From: Phycisphaerae bacterium
GTDB lineage: Bacteria > Planctomycetota > Phycisphaerae > UBA1845 > PWPN01
Direction of reading: 5' to 3'
Assembly (NCBI GenBank): GCA_018003015.1
Contig: JAGNEZ010000049.1
Coordinates: forward strand, 1-48,865
DNA length: 48,865 nucleotides
Each line of letters starts with the position of its first letter. Positions within the stretch are counted from its first letter, which is position 1. The notes beneath the pieces are model-generated. The model did no database searches. It was not told the origin of the DNA and saw nothing but the letters and a program-made list of their open reading frames with translations. Made by a program: the position numbers and the translations under genes. This document shows positions 8,593 to 15,786 of the stretch, piece after piece.

Positions 8593-8652
8593 CCGTCACC
8601 TCGCGATGGACTCCCTTTGCCGGGGCCTTCTCCCCGGGCCGGGTGACGCGTG

Positions 8653-8658
8653 TATAAT
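8653..8658 (+). promoter_or_regulatory. Consensus -10 box TATAAT
   Basis: A perfect TATAAT preceded directly by TG lies 61 bases after the pump gene and 56 bases before the next gene start. No good -35 box lies at 16-18 bases, so recognition would depend on the extended -10 region. The predicted transcript would begin near 8665. Confidence 0.4.
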
Positions 8659-8688
8659 GCCAGAAGCCCTCGTTCAGGCAGGGTAGCG

Positions 8689-8718
8689 ATGCCGCGTCAT
8701 CGAGCACGTGAAGCATGA
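8689..8718 (+). CDS. Possible 9-codon upstream ORF
   Basis: An ATG at 8689, preceded by AGGGTAG, opens a 9-codon reading frame (MPRHRAREA). Its stop overlaps the start of the truncated oxidoreductase gene in an ATGA arrangement (8715-8718). It may serve translational coupling, or be chance. There is no protein-level evidence. Confidence 0.25.
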   Translation: MPRHRAREA

Positions 8719-9296
8719 ACATGCGAACGATCCGAGTGGCCCTGGTCGGCGGTGGGATGTTCGGCAAGGACGTCGTCCTGCGATGTCTGTCGGACGTGCA
8801 GCGGTGCGGGATCGGGCCCTACCTGGGGACGGCCGGACTCGACCATCGGGCTCGCGACCTGGCGGGTGTTCGGTACGAGGTGGTGGCCGTCGGTACCCGG
8901 ACGGCGCACAGCGGCGAGGCCCTGGCCAGCACCTATCGGGCCTGGGTGCCGGATGCGGACGTCACTGCCCACTACGGGGATATGCCCTGGTGCTCGATCC
9001 TCGACGAGCGCCGACCGGATGTTCTCTTTGTTGCCACACCGGATCATCTCCATGCCGCGCCCATCCTGGCCGCCGTCGAGCGAGGCGTGCACGTCGTGGC
9101 CGAGAAGCCGTTGACCCTGTCGTTGAAGGAGGCCAGGTCCATCGCCGCCCAAAGCAAGTCCGCCGGCACGGTTGTGGCCGTGGACATGCACAAGCGATAT
9201 GACTCGTTTCTGCGAAGTGCCTTTCGAAGATTCGCGTCCAAGTCGGGTTCCATCTCATTCCTTCCCGCGATTCGTGCGGCTCGGTACAATCACTGA
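8715..9296 (+). pseudogene. Truncated Gfo/Idh/MocA-family oxidoreductase (N-terminal half only)
   Basis: The 193-residue product contains the NAD(P)-binding Rossmann half of a Gfo/Idh/MocA oxidoreductase. Visible elements are VALVGGGMFGKD near the N-terminus, the PDVLFVATPDHLHAAP loop and VVAEKPLTLSLKEA with the family EKP motif. VAVDMHKRYDSFLR comes near residue 160, where the catalytic domain should begin. Intact members have about 350-450 residues, and here the substrate-binding half is absent. Family-like sequence stops at about 9225. The remaining 20 or so residues look unrelated, and the DNA for them contains a probable promoter for the next gene (9262-9290). A deletion fusing a broken gene to a new upstream region is the simplest reading. 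A short stand-alone Rossmann protein is less likely. Confidence 0.7.
9262..9290 (+). promoter_or_regulatory. Candidate promoter of the glycoside-hydrolase-like gene
   Basis: TTCCCG (9262-9267) and TACAAT (9285-9290) are spaced by 17 bases. The -10 box is strong and the -35 box weak. The start site would be near 9297, giving a leader of about 58 bases before the ATG at 9355. The promoter lies inside the tail of the truncated oxidoreductase frame. Confidence 0.45.
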
Positions 9297-9354
9297 CCGC
9301 TCGGGAGACTTCCGGACCTCCCGGGGAGGACACTTCATCCGTGAGGGTTTGGCC

Positions 9355-10815
9355 ATGAGATCTGCTGCGTACGCCTTGATGATCGCTCTGGTAGCTCTTC
9401 TTCTCGTTGCCCAGGCTGCCGCCGAAGAGAAGCGGGGGCGCGAATCGACCTACCTGACACTGCACCCGGACAACCCTCACTACTTTCTCTTCCGCGGGAA
9501 GCCAACGATCCTCATCACTTCCGGAGAGCACTACGGCGCCGTGCTCAACCTGGACTTCGACTACCTCGCCTACCTTGACGAGCTCCAGTCCAAGGGCCTG
9601 AATCTCACCCGCACGTTTTCGGGCACCTACCGCGAGATCCCCGGTTCGTTCGGCATCACCGACAACACCCTAGCTCCCCGGCGTTACCAGGCCCCGTGGC
9701 CGCGCACCGCTACCCCCGGAGCCTCGGATGGCGGCAAGTTCGACCTGAAGCAGTTCGATGACGCCTATTTCGCCCGCCTGAAGGACTTCCTCGCCCAGGC
9801 CGGCAAGCGCGGGATTGTCGTCGAATACGTGCTCTTCTGTCCCTTCTACGAAGAGGCTCTCTGGAAGGTCAACCCGATGAACGCGGCCAACAACATCCAC
9901 CACATCGGCCGTTGCCCCCGCGAGGAGGTCTACACGCTGAGGCACAAGGATCTGCAGGAGATTCAGGAAGCGTTGACCCGCAAGGCGGTCACCGAGCTGA
10001 ACGCGTTTGACAATGTCTACTTCGAGATCTGCAACGAGCCGTACTTCGGCGGGGTCACGCTCGAATGGCAGGCCCGCATCGCCCAGGTCATTGCCGAAAC
10101 TGAGCGGGCCCTGCCCCACAAGCATCTCATCGCTCAGAACATCGCCAATGGTCGCCGGAAGGTCGAGAAGCCCGACCCGCGGGTCTCGATCCTGAATTTC
10201 CATTATGCCCAGCCTCCGGACACGGTCGGGATGAACTACGGCCTCGGCAGGGTCATCGGCGATGACGAGACCGGATTCCGCGGCAAGGCCGATGCCCTCT
10301 ACCGCACCGAGGGCTGGGATTTCGTCCTTGCCGGCGGGGGCGTGTACAGCAGCCTGGATTACTCCTTCACGGCGAAGCACCCGGCCGGCACGCTTCGCGA
10401 CTACCAGTCGCCGGGCGGGGGCAGTCCTGAACTCCGCGCCCAGCTGGGGATTCTCAGGAAGTTCATGGAGGGCTTTGATTTCACCCGGATGAGTCCGCGC
10501 AACGATGTGATCAAGGGGGGCAGTGTGACCGCGAGTCTCAGCGGGGCACACGACGAGGCCAGGACGGCCCGGGCCACCGTGCGCGCACTGGCGGAGGAAG
10601 GCAAGGCCTACGCCGTTTACGTTCTCGGGGGAACGCGGGCCGAGCTGGTAGTGGAATTGCCGCCCGGCACCTACCAGGCCGAATGGCTGAATACGAAGAC
10701 CGGCCGGACCGACAAGGCCGAGAGGATCCCGCATGACGGTGGCCGGCGGAGCCTGACTTCGCCGCCCTACACGGAAGACATTGCCCTGGCGGTGAAGCGG
10801 GCCGCGGGTCCCTGA
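9355..10815 (+). CDS. Secreted glycoside-hydrolase-like protein with C-terminal collagen-binding-like domain
   Basis: The product (486 residues) is exported and probably acts on polysaccharide, but the substrate is unknown. The frame is open further upstream. The ATG at 9355 is chosen because GAGG lies about eight bases before it and the product then begins with a clean signal peptide (MRSAAYALMIALVALLLV, cleavage near AAAEE). The N-terminal part (FLFRGKPTILITSGEHYGAV) resembles the opening of DUF4038/GH5-like TIM-barrel proteins. YFEICNEPYFGG places Glu228 in the NEP motif used as acid/base by clan A glycosidases. The last 90 residues (VYVLGGTRAELVVELPPG, then YQAEWLNTKTGR) match the style of the Collagen_bind_2-type beta domain that often ends these proteins. 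A second catalytic Glu was not assigned. Confidence 0.7.
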   Translation: MRSAAYALMIALVALLLVAQAAAEEKRGRESTYLTLHPDNPHYFLFRGKPTILITSGEHYGAVLNLDFDYLAYLDELQSKGLNLTRTFSGTYREIPGSFGITDNTLAPRRYQAPWPRTATPGASDGGKFDLKQFDDAYFARLKDFLAQAGKRGIVVEYVLFCPFYEEALWKVNPMNAANNIHHIGRCPREEVYTLRHKDLQEIQEALTRKAVTELNAFDNVYFEICNEPYFGGVTLEWQARIAQVIAETERALPHKHLIAQNIANGRRKVEKPDPRVSILNFHYAQPPDTVGMNYGLGRVIGDDETGFRGKADALYRTEGWDFVLAGGGVYSSLDYSFTAKHPAGTLRDYQSPGGGSPELRAQLGILRKFMEGFDFTRMSPRNDVIKGGSVTASLSGAHDEARTARATVRALAEEGKAYAVYVLGGTRAELVVELPPGTYQAEWLNTKTGRTDKAERIPHDGGRRSLTSPPYTEDIALAVKRAAGP

Positions 10816-10961
10816 TCATAGTCAACCCCTCACGCCCGGTTCGGTGCAAGTCGACCCGCGCTCGAGACACGAGGCGGCGGTCTTGAGAGGCTCGACCCGC
10901 GACTGAACCGATACCTGCCGACGCGTGCCGGTATCGCGTTTGTGCCTGCTGGTATCTCGTG

Positions 10962-10967
10962 TATGAT
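10962..10967 (+). promoter_or_regulatory. -10 box TATGAT with leaderless start
   Basis: TATGAT lies only six bases before the ATG at 10974, with a poor -35 candidate TTGTGC (10940-10945) 16 bases upstream. If used, transcription would start at or within a base of the ATG, consistent with the lack of a Shine-Dalgarno sequence. Confidence 0.35.
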
Positions 10968-10973
10968 GCGTCT

Positions 10974-12455
10974 ATGAGTTACATGCGACTCCTCCCGGTC
11001 GCCGTTGCGGCGGAATTACTCGCGGGCTGCGGGAGCCCGGTGGACACGAGCCTCCTGTGGCCTGAGCGTGAAGTGAAGGTGGCCGGCGTTGCCGATGCGG
11101 TGCTCGTCGCCCGGATTGTGCACATCAGCGATTCCCACCTGCTCGACATCGAGTCACCGGCAAGGTACGCCGGTTTTGACGTGGTCGTGAACAGCGCCTG
11201 GCGACCTTGGGAAGCCTATGCCCCGCAGCTTCTGGACGGCATAGTGCGGGCGACGAACCGGATCCACCAATCGGGTTTGACTATCGATTTCGTCGTCCAC
11301 ACCGGCGACCTGTGCGACAACGCGCAATCCAACGAGCTGGGGTGGGCCCTCGATGTCATGGACGGCCGAATGGTCGAGCCCCTTTCGGGCCCGGATGACC
11401 GGCCCGCGGATGCCCGGCCGGCGGCGACCCTGGACCCGCACGCCGCTTTTCAGGCCCAGGGTCTGTATCGTAGCGGGCTTCACGGCGAGGGTCCGTCGAT
11501 TCCCTGGTACGCCGTTCCCGGCAATCACGACACTTATGCCCTGGGTACGTTTGCGATCGTGACCTTCCCGGACGGCGCGCGGAGAGCGCCTCTGCCGATC
11601 AGCTCCCGTCCGGGGATCCTGGCTCCGACCCTGCTCGATCCGACCGGCTGCTGGACGCACGGCCAGGTAACGCCGGCCCGCCCCGGCCTACCCGCCCTGC
11701 TGGGGAACCCGAGTCTGGTCATGCCCAATCCCGCCCGGGCCTTCTTCGACCGCTCCGAGTTCAAGCGCGCCCTGTTCGGCACGGCCACGGAGCCGGCCGG
11801 CCACGGATTCAGCGCGGCCGAGAACGACACAGGCTGGTACAGTGTGTCACCACTCCCCGGACTGCGGCTCATCGGCATGGACACCAGCGATCGCTTGCTG
11901 ACCGTTCCCGCGCTTCCCTATGACGACGGCTGCATCTCCATCGGTCAGCGCGAGTTCCTGCGCCGCGAACTCGCCGCCGCCCAGGCACGCGGCGAGCTGA
12001 TCATGGTGGCCTCGCATTATCCGAGCCGTTCGCTGGAACAACTCTCCGAGTTCGTAGTCGGGCCGGCCGACCTCCGCAACCTCCTGAACGAGTACCCCAA
12101 CGTGGTTCTCCACCTGGCGGGTCACCATCATGTGAACCGGGTGTTCGACCGAAACGGCTATGTTGAAATCCAGACCTGCAGTACGCTCGCCCTCCCGCAG
12201 GAGGGCCGGATCATCGAGATCTGGCGCAACCCGGCCGACAATTCCGTGCTCATCGGTTACGACATGTTCTCTCATCTGGATGACGATCTGCCCGCGCTGG
12301 GCGACGATCCGTTGCGGGCCATGCGCGAGGTGGCCCGGGAACTCGCCAAGCTGGACAAGGCCAGGAGGGCACTGACGCAGATGGCCACGCCGCAGGAGGT
12401 CGAGCCGGAAGGAAGCCCCGGCGATCGCCGAGGCCAGATCCTCTTGAGACGCTGA
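10974..12455 (+). CDS. Metallophosphoesterase lipoprotein
   Basis: This exported calcineurin-like phosphoesterase has 493 residues from the ATG at 10974. A GTG at 10959 would add five residues. The lipobox LLAGC puts the lipidated Cys at residue 19. Dinuclear-metal ligands are visible in order: HISDSH (Asp53, His55), HTGDLCDN, VPGNHDT, ASHYPS and LAGHHHVN. The insertion between the GD and GNH motifs, and the long loop before the third block, fit the secreted family seen in several phyla with unknown phosphoester substrates. The C-terminal 60 residues are charged and probably helical. It stands alone between a glycoside-hydrolase-like gene and a convergent small membrane gene. Confidence 0.85.
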   Translation: MSYMRLLPVAVAAELLAGCGSPVDTSLLWPEREVKVAGVADAVLVARIVHISDSHLLDIESPARYAGFDVVVNSAWRPWEAYAPQLLDGIVRATNRIHQSGLTIDFVVHTGDLCDNAQSNELGWALDVMDGRMVEPLSGPDDRPADARPAATLDPHAAFQAQGLYRSGLHGEGPSIPWYAVPGNHDTYALGTFAIVTFPDGARRAPLPISSRPGILAPTLLDPTGCWTHGQVTPARPGLPALLGNPSLVMPNPARAFFDRSEFKRALFGTATEPAGHGFSAAENDTGWYSVSPLPGLRLIGMDTSDRLLTVPALPYDDGCISIGQREFLRRELAAAQARGELIMVASHYPSRSLEQLSEFVVGPADLRNLLNEYPNVVLHLAGHHHVNRVFDRNGYVEIQTCSTLALPQEGRIIEIWRNPADNSVLIGYDMFSHLDDDLPALGDDPLRAMREVARELAKLDKARRALTQMATPQEVEPEGSPGDRRGQILLRR

Positions 12456-12507
12456 GCGGAAGTCGGCTTCGGGCCACACCGGTCATCGACCATTGATCGC
12501 TGGTGGC

Positions 12508-12906
12508 CTACACGAACAGCAAGTAGATGATCGCGGCATCAATGAGGGCGGCCACGGCCATCGCGATCGCGATACGCAGGGAGAGCGACCACCGCTCTGG
12601 ACTGGTGGCCGACTTCAAGGTCACGGCCGTCCCGAATTCGATCGGATCCACAGTCTCCAGCGTGTCGGGCGAGTACTGGGCTTCGGCGATGAGGAGCGTG
12701 GCTTCGAACTCGCCGATCTTGAGCTGGGCGGCATAGCGCATCAGGGCTTCGCGGCGGGAGTACCGCAGGAAGCCGCCCTCCAGCTCGTGCACTACCATCT
12801 GCTTGAAGATCCGCCGCTTCTCCTCGCGGGTGAACTCGGGCGCGGGATAGACGGGAGCTTCCTGGCCTGATCGGCCGCCAGCCGGTGAGTGGATGTCTTG
12901 TCGCAT
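12508..12906 (-). CDS. Small tail-anchored protein of unknown function
   Basis: I do not recognise the family. The frame is open upstream, but the ATG at 12906 has a good AAGGAAA ribosome site and gives 132 residues. The N-terminus is polar. Residues 25-85 are charged and probably helical (EEKRRIFKQMVVHELEGGF, then RREALMRYAAQLKIGEFEA). A single hydrophobic segment ends the protein (LRIAIAMAVAALIDAAIIYLLFV), so it is likely a cytoplasmic domain anchored by its C-terminus. It is convergent with the metallophosphoesterase gene and follows the membrane glycosyltransferase-like gene on the same strand. Confidence 0.65.
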   Translation of the reverse strand: MRQDIHSPAGGRSGQEAPVYPAPEFTREEKRRIFKQMVVHELEGGFLRYSRREALMRYAAQLKIGEFEATLLIAEAQYSPDTLETVDPIEFGTAVTLKSATSPERWSLSLRIAIAMAVAALIDAAIIYLLFV

Positions 12907-12961
12907 CACTTTCCTTCGCCTCCTCGAAGCCGTCGGCGGCGTGAAGTGCCTCGCTCGCCAC

Positions 12962-12982
12962 ATTCTACCCGTTGGAAACGGG
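12962..12982. promoter_or_regulatory. TAGAAT -10-like box next to an inverted repeat
   Basis: On the minus strand TAGAAT (12962-12967) sits directly beside CCCGTT-gga-AACGGG (12968-12982), which has perfect six-base arms. Both lie 56-76 bases upstream of the small tail-anchored gene. A repressor-operated promoter is a possibility. No matching -35 box was found. Confidence 0.3.
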
Positions 12983-13128
12983 GGGATCTACGCCCATTTT
13001 GGCGAACGAAACAAGAATACCTCCTTGAGCTGCAGGGTGAAATCGCGTTGAAGCCGCAGGCGGGAGATTATCGGTCCACCGGGCAACCTCTGCGTCCGAT
13101 CAGCAGTCGCCTTGCTCGGGCTGGAAAC

Positions 13129-14721
13129 TCAGTCCGGGGCCTGGCTCGGGTCCGGCCCGGTGATCAGGAAGAGCCCGTTGTGCCGTTCGGCCTTCACCGC
13201 GGGCGGAGGAGGCTCGGTGACATCGGCCGGTACGAAGACGACACGTCGGCCGGAAAGGGCTTCGACCACGGCGTCCTCGAGAATCCGTTTTCCGTGCTTG
13301 GGTAAGAAGGGTGTGACCTCGATGTCCGTCTGGCCGTCGCGAATCGCCCGATAGCAGATAGCGTTGCGGCCCATGGGGTCGGCCGCCAGAATCCGCCCGG
13401 CGTCGCCCGCCAGCGAAACGGCCGCGCGGCTCATTTGCTCCGCGGAGCGATCCGCACAGGCCCAGGGCACGAACAGGTAGACATCGTCATCGCGGTAGGG
13501 CTTGTGTCGTGCCAGACCTGCTCTCTCCAACACGCCCGAATGGCGTGTGACCATCGGGGCCAGGGTGTACAGGGCCGGAGTCGCCATCAGCAGCAGAACG
13601 CCCATTGTGCACGCGGCGCGACGAGAGCTTCCCCAGTGCACCCCCGTACCGCTCGTGGTTGGGAGAGCATCGTGAACCGGTAGCGGACCCACGGCGAGGC
13701 CGGGGCCACCAAAGAACACCGCTACGCCGATCGCGGCGAAGAGTGCCAGGAACACGTAGGTCGGGAGCATGAAGGTGTATTGATCGATCACGTCGTACCG
13801 GAGCACGAAGAGGCTGTGGATCAGCAGCCCGGCGAGAAGCGCCCGTGAGACGGCGATGGGAATGCCGGATGTTCGCCGCTTCACCAAGCCGTACCCGGCC
13901 GCGGGCAAGAAGAGATTGGGGAAGCTGAGCAGCACGAAGCCGAGGGTGATCACGGTGCACTTGAGGGATAAGGACAGGTTGAACACGCTGCCTCGGTACA
14001 CACCGCCATTTCCGAAAAGAGCCGACTGCATGGTGCCCGGCCAGTCGCTTGTTACCAGCAACTCGTGCACCACCAGGCTGGAATAGGGCAGGGTCCCCAG
14101 AAGCCAGAGTAAGGCCCCGGTGACCGCCTGGCCCCATGTGACACGATGAGCCCGGACCGCAAACAAGGCCACGAGCCCGAGTACCGGTGTGGTCAGCGCG
14201 GCCTGAAGGTGGTTGGCGATCCCCAGCCCGTTGAGTAGCAGCATGCCCCACAAGTACCCTCGCCCCCCCCTGCGGAGGAACGCGATCAGGCACCAGCACT
14301 CACCGGCCAGGAGGGCGGCGCTGACCGGGTATACCTCCGCGACCGTGGCCAGCCGCCAGAAAGTGTGCCCGACGGCCAGGGATACGGCCGCGAACAGGGC
14401 CGCCCACCCGTTGCCCGTCAGGCAGCGAGCCGCACCGAACACGTTCGCGATCGTCAGGGCCGCGGCCAGAGAACTCACCCAGGTGATGGCCGCACTCGGC
14501 TCAGCGAAGCTCAGCAATTGCAGCGACAGCCGCCCGAGCCCATAATGCAGCGGATGGGTCAGGGCGAGCCCCAGCGAGCTCTTCAACTCGCCCGTCGTAA
14601 TGCTCAGGATGTAGGCGCCGGAATCCTGCCACTGGGCTCCACGGTTGGCGGTGGCGGCATAAACGGTCAGGCTGATGAGGAACACCGCAAGCCAACCCTG
14701 ATAAACCGGCCTTGATGGCAT
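13129..14721 (-). CDS. Polytopic membrane protein, GT-C/DUF2723-like glycosyltransferase
   Basis: This is a membrane protein of about 530 residues with roughly ten to twelve hydrophobic segments. The frame continues upstream to 15078, but that part overlaps the divergent DUF218 gene. The ATG at 14721 begins a natural first membrane helix (GWLAVFLISLTVYAATA). The loop after it (NRGAQWQDSGAYILSI) carries the Asp of the first extracytoplasmic loop typical of GT-C enzymes and DUF2723. LALTHPLHYGLGRL also resembles DUF2723, although the family usually has HPPGYP. The C-terminal 120 residues are soluble and contain VYLFVPWACADRS and FLPKHGKRILEDAVVEAL. A lipid-linked sugar transferase acting on surface polymers is likely. 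Acceptor and donor are unknown. Confidence 0.7.
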   Translation of the reverse strand: MPSRPVYQGWLAVFLISLTVYAATANRGAQWQDSGAYILSITTGELKSSLGLALTHPLHYGLGRLSLQLLSFAEPSAAITWVSSLAAALTIANVFGAARCLTGNGWAALFAAVSLAVGHTFWRLATVAEVYPVSAALLAGECWCLIAFLRRGGRGYLWGMLLLNGLGIANHLQAALTTPVLGLVALFAVRAHRVTWGQAVTGALLWLLGTLPYSSLVVHELLVTSDWPGTMQSALFGNGGVYRGSVFNLSLSLKCTVITLGFVLLSFPNLFLPAAGYGLVKRRTSGIPIAVSRALLAGLLIHSLFVLRYDVIDQYTFMLPTYVFLALFAAIGVAVFFGGPGLAVGPLPVHDALPTTSGTGVHWGSSRRAACTMGVLLLMATPALYTLAPMVTRHSGVLERAGLARHKPYRDDDVYLFVPWACADRSAEQMSRAAVSLAGDAGRILAADPMGRNAICYRAIRDGQTDIEVTPFLPKHGKRILEDAVVEALSGRRVVFVPADVTEPPPPAVKAERHNGLFLITGPDPSQAPD

Positions 14722-14739
14722 ACCGCGAGTTATAGCCCC

Positions 14740-15414
14740 ATGAAGCAGGCGACTCAACCTCCGACAACGAACCATCTGGACGCTCAGGCGCCTGGGCCCA
14801 AAGCCTGGCTCCCGATCCGCATCCTCCGCCGGGGATATCGGCTGACGCGGGCGGCCCTGGTCCTCATCGCCCTGACGCAGATCTTGCTCGTGCTCACGCC
14901 CGCAGTGGAGCGGCTCTATGCCTGGCTCGATGTGACCAAGCCGCCAGCCAAGGCCGACTACATCGTCTGCCTGGGTGGCAATCCGGCTCGCCTGCTCTGG
15001 GCGGTGGATGCCTACCGGCGCGGCTTCGCCCCCAAGGTCATCGTGAGCAATCATCCGGTCGCGGCCGAGTGGATGCACGACACACTCATCCAGTGCGGCA
15101 TTCCCCGCGATCGCATCATGACCGATTCAACGTCCGGCACGACCGAGGCCCATCCGGCCGGTATCGACCGCCTGCCAGGCATCGATCCGCAAACCACCCG
15201 CCTGCTCATCGTCACCAGCCACCACCACAGCCGTCGCGCCGCTGACTGCTTTGCCAAGGCGGGCTACCGGCACTTCTCCGTCTTTGGCGCGGGTTTCCTG
15301 CCGCAGAAAGATGTCGCGTACTTCATGCGCGTACGTTCCCGCCTCCAGTTGCTTCCACATGTGCTCTACGAGTACGTGGGACTGGTGCAGTATTGGCTGA
15401 TGGGCAGAATCTGA
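14740..15414 (+). CDS. DUF218 (YdcF/SanA/ElyC-like) membrane-anchored protein
   Basis: The product has 224 residues. One membrane helix near residues 37-55 (LVLIALTQILLVLTPAV) is followed by the DUF218 domain. ADYIVCLGGNPARLLWAVDAYRRG gives the first strand and helix. APKVIVSNHP and the GIPRDRIMTDSTSGTTEAHPAG segment match the family loop with the conserved ST-T-E pattern. LLIVTSHHHSRRAADCF is the second conserved block. ElyC and SanA relatives act in envelope and lipid-carrier homeostasis, so a cell-envelope role is likely by family. It is divergent from the GT-C-like gene with only 18 bases between the two start codons, so the pair may share control. No strong ribosome site precedes it. Confidence 0.85.
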   Translation: MKQATQPPTTNHLDAQAPGPKAWLPIRILRRGYRLTRAALVLIALTQILLVLTPAVERLYAWLDVTKPPAKADYIVCLGGNPARLLWAVDAYRRGFAPKVIVSNHPVAAEWMHDTLIQCGIPRDRIMTDSTSGTTEAHPAGIDRLPGIDPQTTRLLIVTSHHHSRRAADCFAKAGYRHFSVFGAGFLPQKDVAYFMRVRSRLQLLPHVLYEYVGLVQYWLMGRI

Positions 15415-15786
15415 CGGTACCGGCCCGTGTCCGGTTCGCCACGTCGGGGCGGGCCGGGCGCTTCGCCACTGGGACACATGGGCGCAGGACCGATAGATGC
15501 GCGAATGGCGTCCGCTGGCCACGAGATGACGCAAAGCATGAACCAATTTGCGCGAAAGGGCCTAGTGACCGGGTTCGAAAAACCGATAGTATGAACAGGG
15601 TCTGGCAGCCCGATGTTCAGTCTGCCAGGGGGGCTCCGGGCGGTGATCGCGGGGGCCCATGGGGCATCGCCACGTGGGGCCTGCGTTGCCCCCACAAGCG
15701 GGGATGACTGGCCTTGCTCCATGCCGTAGCGGAGACGGCATTCGGCTTTCGGTTACATCACCCTTTTCACGAAGGAGGGTTTCTGT
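15415..15786. other. Intergenic leader region of the LamG protein with a hairpin
   Basis: No gene is supported here. A hairpin ATGCCGT-agcggag-ACGGCAT lies at 15721-15741, and a GTGGGG/CCCCAC inverted pair lies near 15675-15696. The ribosome site AAGGAGGG at about 15772-15779 precedes the ATG at 15787. TAGTAT near 15587 could be a -10 box, but its -35 partner is poor. Confidence 0.45.

Noticed and set aside
14722-15078. Longer N-terminus of the GT-C-like protein
   Set aside because: It overlaps the divergent DUF218 gene and has no membrane-protein character.
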